Position numbers and translations under genes: made by a program
The notes under the pieces: model-generated
What the model was told of the DNA's origin: nothing
What the model saw: only the letters and a program-made list of their open reading frames with translations
The model's database searches: none
Source of the DNA: Pandoraea anhela
Lineage (GTDB): Bacteria; Pseudomonadota; Gammaproteobacteria; Burkholderiales; Burkholderiaceae
Direction: 5' to 3'
DNA length: 64,000 nt
Assembly: GCF_902459655.1 (NCBI RefSeq)
Contig: NZ_CABPSB010000002.1
Span: 463,856 to 527,855 of the forward strand
In this document: positions 45,944-55,100 of the stretch, piece by piece
Layout: every line of letters begins with the position of its first letter
Numbering within the stretch: position 1 is the first letter of the stretch

Positions 45944-46212
45944 CAAAGCGACGGCGAGCGCACGGATGCTTGGCGGGAACAGTTCCGTTTTCGCGAGCAT
46001 ATGCACCGACGTGAAGCCCGAGAGCATGACCAGACCGGCGAACGACAAGGCGAACGCCACCAGCGGATCCCTGGTGTGGCTCAGTGCGGTAAAGAGCGGT
46101 ACGGAAAAGAGTGTGGTGCTCACCCCGAAAATCATCAGCACCTTGCGGCGGCCGATCACGTCCGACAGCAGCCCGAACAACGGTTGCAGCGGGACGTCGG
46201 CAATGCTTTGCT
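45944..46212 (-). pseudogene. Remnant of an MFS transporter
   Basis: About 90 codons read as the middle of a major facilitator transporter of the ShiA/ProP sugar-porter-like group: PLFGLLSDVIGRRKVLMIFG (the cytoplasmic loop 8-9 signature), TALSHTRDPLVAFALSFAGL and MLAKTELFPPSIRALAVAL. A TAG at 46213-46215 precedes it, and after ALAVAL the frame turns into unrelated Arg/Pro-rich sequence. Neither end of the gene remains. Confidence 0.75.
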
Positions 46213-46298
46213 ACCGGTGAAAAGCGGCAACGCGCCGTGCGGCACATTGCCGTCCTGCGTGCTTCCGAAGGGTTGCGGTCACGACGTTCGCGAACCGC

Positions 46299-47180
46299 TC
46301 AATCGGCCGCGTATTGCTTGTCGAGGGCGTCGTAGAACGGCTTGTTCACGAGACGCTGGCGTTCGGCGAACGGCACCACCAGCGACGGGTCTTCGTCCAG
46401 CCGACCGCTGTCGCGCAACGTGCCCAGCGCCTTCTGCATGCCGAGCACGGCGCTTTGCAGCGCGGCGTTCGCGTAAAGCACGATGCCGTAACCCAGTTCG
46501 GCCAGGCGCGACTGCGATTGCGTCGGCGTCTTCCCGCCGATGACGATGTTGATCAGTTGCGGACGCTCGAAGAGCGCCGGCAGACGTTCGATATCGGCGA
46601 GGGTTTCCGTCGCTTCTATGAAGAGAATGTCCGCGCCCGCTTCGATGAAGCGGTGGCCGCGCTCGATGGCGGCGTCGATGCCGTGTACGGCGGCCGCATC
46701 GGTGCGGGCGATGATTTGCAGATTGCCGTCTTCACGCGCATCGACGGCGGCCCGGAGCTTGCCGACCATCTCGTCGGCACCGATCACGGCCTTGCCGTTG
46801 AAATGGCCGCACTTCTTGGGCAGCACCTGATCTTCGAACTGGATGGCGTCGGCGCCGCTGCGTTCGAGCACGCGGACCGTATGGCGCACGTTCAGCGCGT
46901 TGCCGAAGCCGGTGTCGGCATCGACGACGATCGGCAGCGAGACGGCGTCTCGCACGCGCGCGGTGTGCTCGGCGATTTCCGACAGCCCGATGAACGCCAG
47001 ATCGGGCAGGCCGAGCGACATGTTGGTGACGCCGGCTCCCGTGAGGTACAGCGCCTCGAACCCGGCGTCTTCGATGACGCGCGCCGAGAGGGCGTTAAAG
47101 GCGCCGGGCACGAGCAAGCCCCGGCGAGCGTCGACCTTGCGGCGGAATTCGGCGCGGCGTTGTGCGGTCGCGGTTGTCAT
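46299..47180 (-). CDS. Isocitrate lyase/PEP mutase family enzyme
   Basis: This 293-residue TIM-barrel enzyme splits or forms C-C bonds next to a carboxylate. It has VPGAFNALSARVIEDAGFEALYL, the metal-binding Asp residues in VDADTGFGN (D87, D89), and the catalytic loop KKCGH (C124), the signature of isocitrate and 2-methylisocitrate lyases. The ARTDA segment completes the active site. Possible activities are 2-methylisocitrate lyase, 2,3-dimethylmalate lyase or oxaloacetate decarboxylase; I cannot choose by sequence. It has a perfect sigma-54 promoter and lies divergent from PrpR, yet no prpC/prpD genes are adjacent. GGAGA precedes the chosen ATG. Confidence 0.88.
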   Translation of the reverse strand: MTTATAQRRAEFRRKVDARRGLLVPGAFNALSARVIEDAGFEALYLTGAGVTNMSLGLPDLAFIGLSEIAEHTARVRDAVSLPIVVDADTGFGNALNVRHTVRVLERSGADAIQFEDQVLPKKCGHFNGKAVIGADEMVGKLRAAVDAREDGNLQIIARTDAAAVHGIDAAIERGHRFIEAGADILFIEATETLADIERLPALFERPQLINIVIGGKTPTQSQSRLAELGYGIVLYANAALQSAVLGMQKALGTLRDSGRLDEDPSLVVPFAERQRLVNKPFYDALDKQYAAD

Positions 47181-47225
47181 GATGGCGGTCTCCGTGTGGT
47201 GGATCGGTAAATGGAGACAGCTTCC

Positions 47226-47240
47226 GCAATCTGTGTGCCA
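47226..47240 (-). promoter_or_regulatory. Sigma-54 promoter of the PEP mutase family gene
   Basis: On the minus strand, TGGCAC-ACAGA-TTGC is an exact match to the -24/-12 consensus TGGCAC-N5-TTGC. It ends 46 bases before the ATG at 47180. It needs an enhancer-binding protein, for which the divergent prpR is the obvious candidate. Confidence 0.9.
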
Positions 47241-47343
47241 GACGATCGGCAACTTGAGAACGAAGAAAAAACAGTCGACAAATCATGAGCTTGTGCTGTG
47301 CGGCCCGTTTGCCGCGGCTGTGGCAGAATTCGCGAACGCGACT

Positions 47344-47362
47344 TGAAACGTTTCATGAAACG
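47344..47362. promoter_or_regulatory. Overlapping palindromes, probable PrpR binding site
   Basis: TGAAACGTTTCATGAAACG contains two overlapping perfect palindromes, TGAAACGTTTCA (47344-47355) and CGTTTCATGAAACG (47349-47362). A further half site TGAAACGCTTCG starts at 47391. They lie about 100-165 bases upstream of the sigma-54 promoter, a typical enhancer distance, and about 95 bases before the prpR ATG, allowing autoregulation. Confidence 0.7.
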
Positions 47363-47456
47363 CCGGTAAAACACTTCGAGAACAGCGATGTGAAACGCTT
47401 CGCAGCGCCATCGGCGCTATCAGCCCCGCCGCCAGCAAACTTCGGAGACAACCGTC

Positions 47457-49466
47457 ATGCCCCCCAGCCTTTCCGATGCGGAGCCGTCGCCCCTCGCCGC
47501 ATCGCTGCCTGGCGACCCCCGTGCCCGTCGTCCGGGCATCGCTCTCGTGAGCATCAGCCGCTTGCAGACCCTTTGCGAGACGGTCGCCCCGCGTTACACC
47601 GATCGCGCGCGTTTTTATGCGGTGCGCGAGGGGTACGGCGCGGCCGTGGCGGCGTTGCAGTCGTACGTGGAATCGGGGGCGGTCGACGTGGTGCTCGCAG
47701 CCGGCTCGAACGGCGCGTATCTGCGCGAGAACCTCTGCGTGCCGGTGGTGACGGTGAAGGTCAACGGCTTCGACGTACTCAGTGCAATCACCCGCGCCAC
47801 GACCACGTGGCCCGACCAGCCGTTGGGGCTGGTGTTGCATGAGACGGTATCGCGCGAACTGGACGACCTCGGCCAGTTGCTGAAGATTCAGATTCGCCAG
47901 CGCGCCTACCGCTCGGTGGACGAAGTTCAGAACGCCGTCGACACGCTCGCCGCACAAGGCTGCAAGGTCATCATCGGTCCGGGCATGGCATGCGACTTCG
48001 CTCAGCAGGCAGGACTCGAACACGTCTTCCTGTACTCGCTCGGCGCGGTGGAGGAGGCCTTCGAGCGGTCTGTCGAGCTGGCTCGCGTGAGCCGCGAGAA
48101 AGAATCGAAGCGCATGCGCCTGAACACCATCGTGGCGCACATGCGCGACGGGGTGGCGGCCTTCGACGAGAACGGGCAACTGGAAGCGGTGAATCCGGCG
48201 ATGTTCACGCTACTGGATGTGGACGCGGAGCGAATCGCGACCCATGGCGCACGGCAGTTCGAGCTCACGCGCAAACTCGGCCCGATGCTGCGGGAGCTGT
48301 CGCAGAATGGCGTGGCCATCGAGGAGCGACTGGAGCATATCGACGGTCGTGCGTTCATCACGAGTTGCGTGCCGATCTACGAGCACGGCATGCGCTCCGG
48401 TGCAGTCGTCACGGTGCAGGACGCGCAAATGGCGCAGCGCATCGATCGTTCGTTACGCACGACACAGCGTCCGAAGCATCTCGTGGCGAAGCATGAGCTT
48501 ACCGACCTGGTCGGTGACTCGCCGCAGATCGAGAAGGTAAGACGTCTCGCACGCGCGGGCGCATCGCACGACGCCACCGTGTTACTGACGGGCGAGAGCG
48601 GCACCGGCAAGGAACTGGTTGCGCAGGGCATTCACAACGCGAGTGCGCGACGCGGCAATCCGTTCGTCGCCTTCAACTGTGCGGCATTGCCGGAAGGGTT
48701 GATCGAAAGCGAGCTGTTCGGGCATGACGAGGGGGCGTTCACAGGCGCGCGGCGTGGCGGAAAAGCGGGCTTGTTCGAGATCGCCCACACGGGGACGATC
48801 TTCCTCGACGAGATCGGCGAGATGCCCGCGGCGATGCAAAGCCGGCTGCTGCGCGTGTTGCAGGAGCGAGAGGTGATGCGGCTCGGCTCGGGGCGTGCGG
48901 TGCCGGTCGATGTGCGGGTGATCGCGGCGACGCATCGGGATCTGAATGCGCTGGTCGCCGAGGGACGCTTCCGTGCCGATCTCTACTTCCGTCTGAATTT
49001 GCTGCAAGTGACGCTACCGGCGCTGCGCGAGCGGCGCGACGACATTCGTCGGCTCGCACAGACGTTGCTGGCGAGAAACGCGGTGCAGTACGGCCTGGAT
49101 GCGCGCATGTCGACCTCCATCCTCGACATGCTATCGCCGCTCTTCGCGCGCTATGACTGGCCGGGGAACGTGCGTGAGTTGGATAATCTGCTCGTGCGTG
49201 CGGCGATCTATCTCGATCACGATGCCGTCCGACATGGGCAGACATTGCCCGAGGTCTTTCCGGAGTTGCAGCGATTGGGCGCGGGGCATGCATCGGGACC
49301 CGCTGCGCAGCGGGCGGCAACGAGCGACGACGACGCACGCCCTCCCGCCGTCACGCGCGAGACCGCCCTTGCGGCGTTGCGGGCGGCGGGTGGCAATCGC
49401 GCGTCTGCGGCGCGGTCGCTGGGCATCAGCCGCACCACGTTCTGGCGCCTGATGAAAGCCGGGTAG
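47457..49466 (+). CDS. prpR: PrpR-type sigma-54 enhancer-binding regulator
   Basis: This 669-residue activator has an N-terminal PrpR_N sensor domain (about 30-205), a PAS-like domain (about 225-340: AHMRDGVAAFDENGQLEAVN), an AAA+ domain with Walker A GESGTGKE (~378-385), the sigma-54-contacting loop GAFTGA (~424-429) and Walker B GTIFLDEIGEMP, and a C-terminal Fis-type helix-turn-helix (ASAARSLGISRTTFWRLMKA). PrpR activates propionate-catabolic genes in response to 2-methylcitrate. Here it is paired only with a PEP mutase family gene, so its inducer may differ. Cytoplasmic. GGAGA precedes the ATG. Confidence 0.9.
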   Translation: MPPSLSDAEPSPLAASLPGDPRARRPGIALVSISRLQTLCETVAPRYTDRARFYAVREGYGAAVAALQSYVESGAVDVVLAAGSNGAYLRENLCVPVVTVKVNGFDVLSAITRATTTWPDQPLGLVLHETVSRELDDLGQLLKIQIRQRAYRSVDEVQNAVDTLAAQGCKVIIGPGMACDFAQQAGLEHVFLYSLGAVEEAFERSVELARVSREKESKRMRLNTIVAHMRDGVAAFDENGQLEAVNPAMFTLLDVDAERIATHGARQFELTRKLGPMLRELSQNGVAIEERLEHIDGRAFITSCVPIYEHGMRSGAVVTVQDAQMAQRIDRSLRTTQRPKHLVAKHELTDLVGDSPQIEKVRRLARAGASHDATVLLTGESGTGKELVAQGIHNASARRGNPFVAFNCAALPEGLIESELFGHDEGAFTGARRGGKAGLFEIAHTGTIFLDEIGEMPAAMQSRLLRVLQEREVMRLGSGRAVPVDVRVIAATHRDLNALVAEGRFRADLYFRLNLLQVTLPALRERRDDIRRLAQTLLARNAVQYGLDARMSTSILDMLSPLFARYDWPGNVRELDNLLVRAAIYLDHDAVRHGQTLPEVFPELQRLGAGHASGPAAQRAATSDDDARPPAVTRETALAALRAAGGNRASAARSLGISRTTFWRLMKAG

Positions 49467-49607
49467 CGAATGACACGCCCGGCGCAGGCGGTGTCATCGC
49501 GTGTGCCGGGCGTCATCCGATATCGGAGAATCCCGTCGAAAGAAAAATGCACTGCCGCTCCAGGCAGCGCATCGTCATCGACGCGATGCAACGGTAAGCG
49601 GTGGCGC

Positions 49608-50951
49608 TCAGATGACGCCTTGCGCGAGCATCGCGTCGGCGACCTTCACGAAGCCCGCAACGTTCGCGCCGTTGACGTAGCTCACCGAACCGTCTGCGCG
49701 ACGGCCATGCCGGACACAGACCTCGTGGATGCTGCGCATGATGTCGTGCAACCGCGCATCGACTTCCTCGCGCGGCCAGGAGAGGCGCATGGCGTTCTGG
49801 CTCATTTCCAGCCCCGATGTTGCGACCCCGCCCGCGTTGCTGGCCTTGCCCGGGGCGTACAGAATGCCTTGGCTTTCGAAGCGCTTCGCGGCTTCGTTGG
49901 TCGACGGCATGTTGGCGCCCTCCGCGACGCAGATCACGCCGTTGCGGATCAGCGTTTCGGCGTCGTCGGCGTCGAGTTCGTTTTGCGTGGCGCACGGCAG
50001 TGCGACGTCCACCGGGATCTGCCACGGGCGTTCCCCCGCAAGGAACCTGACGCCGGTACGTTTGGCGTAGTCGCTGACGCGGCCGTAGTGATGGTTCTTC
50101 ACGTCCATCAACTCGGCGAGCTTTTCGGTGGTGAAACCGTCTTCGTCGACGATGGTGCCGCTCGAATCGGAAACGGTGACCACCTTCGCGCCGAGCGCCA
50201 TCGCTTTCTCGACAGCGTACTGCGCGACGTTGCCCGAACCGGAAACGCTGACGCGCAGACCGTCGAAACTGCGGCCGGCCTGCCTGAGCATCTCTTCGGC
50301 GAAGTACACCGTGCCGTAGCCGGTCGCCTCGGGACGAATCAGCGAGCCGCCGAAGGACAGCCCCTTGCCGGTGAAAACGCAATCGGCGCGATTGGAGAGT
50401 TTTTTCATCATGCCGGCCATGAAGCCGACTTCACGGCCACCGACGCCGATATCACCGGCGGGCACATCGGTGTCGCTGCCCACATGGCGGAAAAGTTCGC
50501 TGACGAACGCCTGACAAAAGCGCATGACTTCGCCGGGACTTTTGCCCTTCGGATCGAAGTCGGCGCCGCCTTTGCCACCGCCCATCGGAAGCGTGGTGAG
50601 CGCGTTCTTGAATGTCTGCTCGAAGGCGAGGAATTTGAGGATCGACAGGTTCACCGACGGATGGAAGCGCAGCCCGCCCTTGTACGGTCCGATGGCCGAA
50701 CTGTGCTGGATGCGATAGCCGCGATTGACCTGCACGTCGCCATGATCGTCGACCCACGAGACGCGGAACATGACGGTGCGCTCCGGTTCGACGAGACGGT
50801 CGAGCAAACCGTGTTCGGCATATCTGGGATGCTGCGATATGAACGGCCAAAGGCTCTCCATCACCTCCGTGACAGCTTGCAGGAACTCCGGTTGGCCAGG
50901 ATTGCGCTCGCGAGTGGCGCGCAGGAAATCGTCAAGTGATTGATATTTCAT
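49608..50951 (-). CDS. gdhA: NADP-type glutamate dehydrogenase
   Basis: GdhA combines 2-oxoglutarate and ammonia into glutamate, using NADPH. The 447-residue protein is the hexameric class. It carries the substrate motifs KGGLRFHPSVN and PMGGGKGGADFDPKGKS (the catalytic Lys is within GGGKGG), the nucleotide fold VSVSGSGNVAQYAVEKA, and the C-terminal SWPREEVDARL. Placing it at the end of a kinase/regulator block next to an amide-degradation operon suggests it assimilates the ammonia released. A nested inverted repeat lies upstream. Confidence 0.93.
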   Translation of the reverse strand: MKYQSLDDFLRATRERNPGQPEFLQAVTEVMESLWPFISQHPRYAEHGLLDRLVEPERTVMFRVSWVDDHGDVQVNRGYRIQHSSAIGPYKGGLRFHPSVNLSILKFLAFEQTFKNALTTLPMGGGKGGADFDPKGKSPGEVMRFCQAFVSELFRHVGSDTDVPAGDIGVGGREVGFMAGMMKKLSNRADCVFTGKGLSFGGSLIRPEATGYGTVYFAEEMLRQAGRSFDGLRVSVSGSGNVAQYAVEKAMALGAKVVTVSDSSGTIVDEDGFTTEKLAELMDVKNHHYGRVSDYAKRTGVRFLAGERPWQIPVDVALPCATQNELDADDAETLIRNGVICVAEGANMPSTNEAAKRFESQGILYAPGKASNAGGVATSGLEMSQNAMRLSWPREEVDARLHDIMRSIHEVCVRHGRRADGSVSYVNGANVAGFVKVADAMLAQGVI

Positions 50952-50965
50952 CTCGGATGCCCATC

Positions 50966-51007
50966 AATGGTGCTTATTCTTATGCAGAAAAAGCATTTTG
51001 CACCATT
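50966..51007. promoter_or_regulatory. Nested inverted repeat upstream of gdhA
   Basis: AATGGTGC (50966-50973) and GCACCATT (51000-51007) are perfect 8-base arms; inside, ATGC (50982-50985) and GCAT (50993-50996) pair as well. It lies 15-56 bases upstream of the gdhA ATG, where an operator would act. Confidence 0.55.
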
Positions 51008-51130
51008 TAGGATCGCGACATGATCGAAAAAAGAAAAAATCAGGGGAAATACGGTGGTTTGTGCTGTGATCCAATGTAGTGCCAATCAGTTGTGCTGCAC
51101 TGTTTCGCAGAAGATTTCCCTACATTGCAC

Positions 51131-52153
51131 TTACATTCGATCGAGCACTTTTACCGCGAGTGCCGCAGCCGTGGCGCGGGTTTCCACATGCAGCTTGCGA
51201 AACAGATGTTCGAGGTGCTTGTTGACCGTGCGCGGCGCCATGCCGAGGATATCGCCGATGTCGCGATTGGCCTTGCCGCGCGACACCCACAGCAGGACTT
51301 CCGCTTCCCGTGCGGTCAGGCCGAAACGCAAGGCGAGTGCATTGCAATGCGCCGTGTCGTCGGCCTCCGTCAGCGTGACGATCCACTCACCTGCCTTCGT
51401 CGTGGGTGCGGCCGTGGCCGACCGCCTGACGTTACCCAGCGCGAATTCGTACACGACGTCAGGTGGTGCGCCGTGTGCGAGCCATTCGACGAACCAATGC
51501 AGCAAGGGTGCGGGTAATCGCGGGTTGGCCTCGCCTCCCCGCGTATCGCCGCAACTTTCGCGCTCGGTGTCGCCAACCGTGTTTCCGTACGCGGCGATCT
51601 GTCGCGCGGCCTGCGGACTCTGCCAGCAAATCGTGCCGTCCCCCGCGACGATGAGCGATGCGCGCGCATCGTGCGACAGCGCCGCTTGCGCGTATGACTG
51701 CGCGCGCGAGCGCACCACGTGCGCGCCGATGCGGGCGCATACCTCTTCCGGGCGCACCGGCTTCGTCACATAATCGATCCCCCCCACGCGAAAGCCCCTG
51801 ACGACATGCTCGCTTTCGGTCAGCGACGTCATGAAAATGATCGGCAGATGCTCATGGCGCGGATCCCGCTTGATCAGCATGCAGGTTTCGAATCCATCCA
51901 TTGCCGGCATCATCGCGTCGAGCAGCACCACATCGGGCGTGACGCGCGACAGACACTTCAACGCGGCCTCGCCGCTGAGTGCGACGAGCACGGCATAACC
52001 GTTCGCTTGCAGGGTATCGGAGAGGAACGCGAGATTGTCGGGCGTATCGTCCACGATAAGCACGACAGGGCGGTTTCCCAGCCACTCGGACGGGTCGCTC
52101 GTCGTCGCCCGGACATCAGGCGCGAGTGGCACGGGACAGGCTGGCCAGTTCAT
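51131..52153 (-). CDS. LuxR/NarL-type response regulator
   Basis: This 340-residue regulator has a receiver domain (about 28-150) with phospho-acceptor Asp79 in VVLLDAMMPAMDG, acidic pair D35-D36, and the switch Lys in TKPVRPEE. A middle linker (~155-270) resembles a degenerate PAS domain. The C-terminal LuxR helix-turn-helix (about 279-335) reads LTAREAEVLLWVSRGKANRD and RTVNKHLEHLFRKL. Its start overlaps the 3' end of the kinase gene by 38 bases, so the two form a cognate, coupled pair. Likely targets are the amide operon and perhaps gdhA (inference). Confidence 0.88.
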   Translation of the reverse strand: MNWPACPVPLAPDVRATTSDPSEWLGNRPVVLIVDDTPDNLAFLSDTLQANGYAVLVALSGEAALKCLSRVTPDVVLLDAMMPAMDGFETCMLIKRDPRHEHLPIIFMTSLTESEHVVRGFRVGGIDYVTKPVRPEEVCARIGAHVVRSRAQSYAQAALSHDARASLIVAGDGTICWQSPQAARQIAAYGNTVGDTERESCGDTRGGEANPRLPAPLLHWFVEWLAHGAPPDVVYEFALGNVRRSATAAPTTKAGEWIVTLTEADDTAHCNALALRFGLTAREAEVLLWVSRGKANRDIGDILGMAPRTVNKHLEHLFRKLHVETRATAAALAVKVLDRM

Positions 52154-55100
52154 TCTCGAATTCCCTTAACTTAAAGCGCTCGGCAAGGGCACGTAGCGTG
52201 TCGATCCGCGCGGACAAGGCAGGATGCGCAGCGCGCGCCGCGTCGAGTTGTTCGATCACCCCCTGCACATAACCGACATCGAGATGCTCGCGAATGCGCA
52301 GCAAGAACGGCGCCAACAAGGCAGTGCCGGTCGATGCCGACAGGGTGGCGGCATCGGCAGCATCGGATGGAATGGCGGTGGCATCGCTGGCATCGGTGGT
52401 GGCGGGGAGCACCGGTGCGTCGGCGGCAATCCACTCGAGCGAGAGCAGTTGCGCGAGCTTATCCAGCAACAGATTCACCCGCAGCGGCTTGGCCAGATAG
52501 CCGGCGCAACCTGTCGCGCTGGCGCGTTCCCGGTCGTCGGCGAAAGCATTCGCGGAGAGCAGCACGACGGGCGCATCGGACAACTGGTTCTCGCGAATCA
52601 GACGACTCGTTTCATAGCCGTCCATCAACGGCATCGAGATATCCATGATGATCGCGTCGGCGGTATGGGTGCCCAGCCACCTCAGCGCATCCGGCCCGCT
52701 GCCGACCTCCGTCACATCGAAACCCAGCGGGGTGAGCAATTGCACCACGATGCCGCGCTGGTCGGCGAGATCGTCGACGACCAGAATCGCGCGGCGAGGC
52801 CCCGTGTATCCGCGAATCGCCGCCAACTCGGTGTAGACATCGGGGGCGCTTTGCACGGCCGGCGCAAAGAGCTTGACGACGAAGTGCGTGCCGCGTCCGA
52901 CCTCGCTGTGCACGTCGAGACTGCCACCGAGCGCGTGGGTGAGCAAGCGGCAGATCGTCAGCCCCAGCCCCGCGCCGTGATCGTCCGCATGCGCCGCGTC
53001 GCCACGCTCGAACGGCAGGAAAAGACGCGCCATCTCTTCGGAGGGAATACCGGGGCCCGTATCGATCACTTCGAATTTCAGCGTGTCGAGCGCGTGACTC
53101 ACACGCAACGTCACCGTTCCGGCCGCCGTGAAGCGAATCGCATTGCCGATCAGATTGGTGAGAATCTGCCCGAGGTACTTCTGATCGCATTTCACCGTCG
53201 CAGGAATTCGACCGACCACCTGCACGTCGAAGGCGAGTGCCTTTTCCATCGCCAACGGACTCATCATCGACGACACATGCGACACGAAATCGGTGAGCGA
53301 CACTTTCGTGATGTTCAGTTGCAGCTTGCCCGCTTCGATGCGCGCCACGTCGAGCAGTCCGTCCACCAGCGCGAGCAAATGCTCGCCACTTCGGTGAATC
53401 GTGCGCACGGCGTTGTAACGCGTTGGCGATAATTCGTCCCGGGCTTGCATCAGCAGTTGTGCATAACCGAGGATACTGTTGAGCGGCGTGCGAAGTTCAT
53501 GGCTGAGTCCGGAGACGTAGCGACTCTTGGCCTGATTCGCCGATTCGGCGGCGGCGGTTGCCCGCTTGAGCGCTTCGTCGGTTTTCTGGTGCGCGTCGAT
53601 CTCCTGGATCAGCAACTCGTTTTGTCGCTGCGACTCCTCTTCCGTGACGCGCCGGCTCTCGCGCTCCAGCACGAACCACCACGCGGCAATGCAGCCCACC
53701 AGCGCGAGTGAGAAGAATATCTTCAGGAAGCTGCTCGCGATGATCCCGCCTTCGGCGTCGCTGATCGACGCCATGCTTTGCGTCCAGATCAGATAGAGCA
53801 CGCCGGCCAGCACCGCCAGTATCGCGAGCACGAGGCTGGCGTAGCGAATCAGCCGCAACGCCGCCGGCCCGAGGCGCAGGCGCGGAAACACACGGTGCAG
53901 CGCCCGGTCGGCCTGCACCGAAAAGCGCGCATGCGGCTTGCAGCGATCGTGGCAACGCGAGTCAAGCGAACAGCACAACGAGCAGATCGTGCCGCCGTAG
54001 GCCGGGCAGTGCGCCGTGTCCTCCGGCTCGAAGGCATGCTCGCAGATCGCACACTTGAGCGACCGCGCATCGCCGGTCGATTGCGGTTTGCGGGCGAGGT
54101 AATACTCGCCGCGCGTGGCGATGGCGATGCCCGGCGCGCAAACGAACGCCACACCGAAGGCGAGAAACAGCGACATCGCTTCGCCAAGCTCACCGAAGAC
54201 ACCCGCGCGAGCCGTCAGCGCCGCCACGACACCGAGCAACATCGCGCCCAGACCGACGGGATTCACATCGTAGAGATGGGCACGCTTGAATTCGATATGA
54301 CGCGGACTGTAGCCGAGCGGCTTGTTGATGACGAGGTCCGCACACAGCGCGCCGACCCACGCAACGGCGACGTTCGCATAAAGCGAAAGCACTTTGCCGA
54401 TGACCTCGAAGACGCCGATCTCGACGAGCAACAACGCGATCATCACGTTGAAGACGAGCCAAACCACGCGTCCCGGATGGCTGTGCGTGAGACGCGCAAA
54501 GAAGTTCGACCAGGCGAGCGAGCCCGCATAGGCATTCGTCACGTTGATCTTGAGTTGCGAGACGATGACGAACAGTGTCATCACCGGCAGCGCCCAGCTC
54601 GCCAGGCCCGCCGGATCGAGCAGGATGTGATACGCGACGAGGTACATCTGCGTGGGCTGCGCCGCCTGCGCGACATCCACCTCGTTCTGAATGGCAACGA
54701 ACGCGAGAAATGCGCCGCCGAGCATCTTCAGCGCACCGGGCACGATCCAGCCCGGGCCGGCCGATAACAGCGCCAGCCACCATCGCTTCCGATTTCGGGA
54801 CGTCAGCGGCGGCAGGAACCGCAGATAGTCCACCTGCTCGCCGATCTGGACGATCAGCGCGAACACGACCGTCGACGCCTGCCCGAATGCAATCAGGCTG
54901 AACGCCCGGCCTTGGGGCGCAAAGCCCGCGAAGGTGGTCCACTCGCCGACCAGCCCGGGGTGATGCCACAGGAGCGCCGCGTAAGGCAGCACGAACAGCA
55001 CGATCCACAGCGGCTGTGTCCAGCTTTGCAAGCGGTTGATCAGCGTGATGCCGAACATCACCAGCGGAATGACGACGAGCGAACTCACGACATACGCGAT

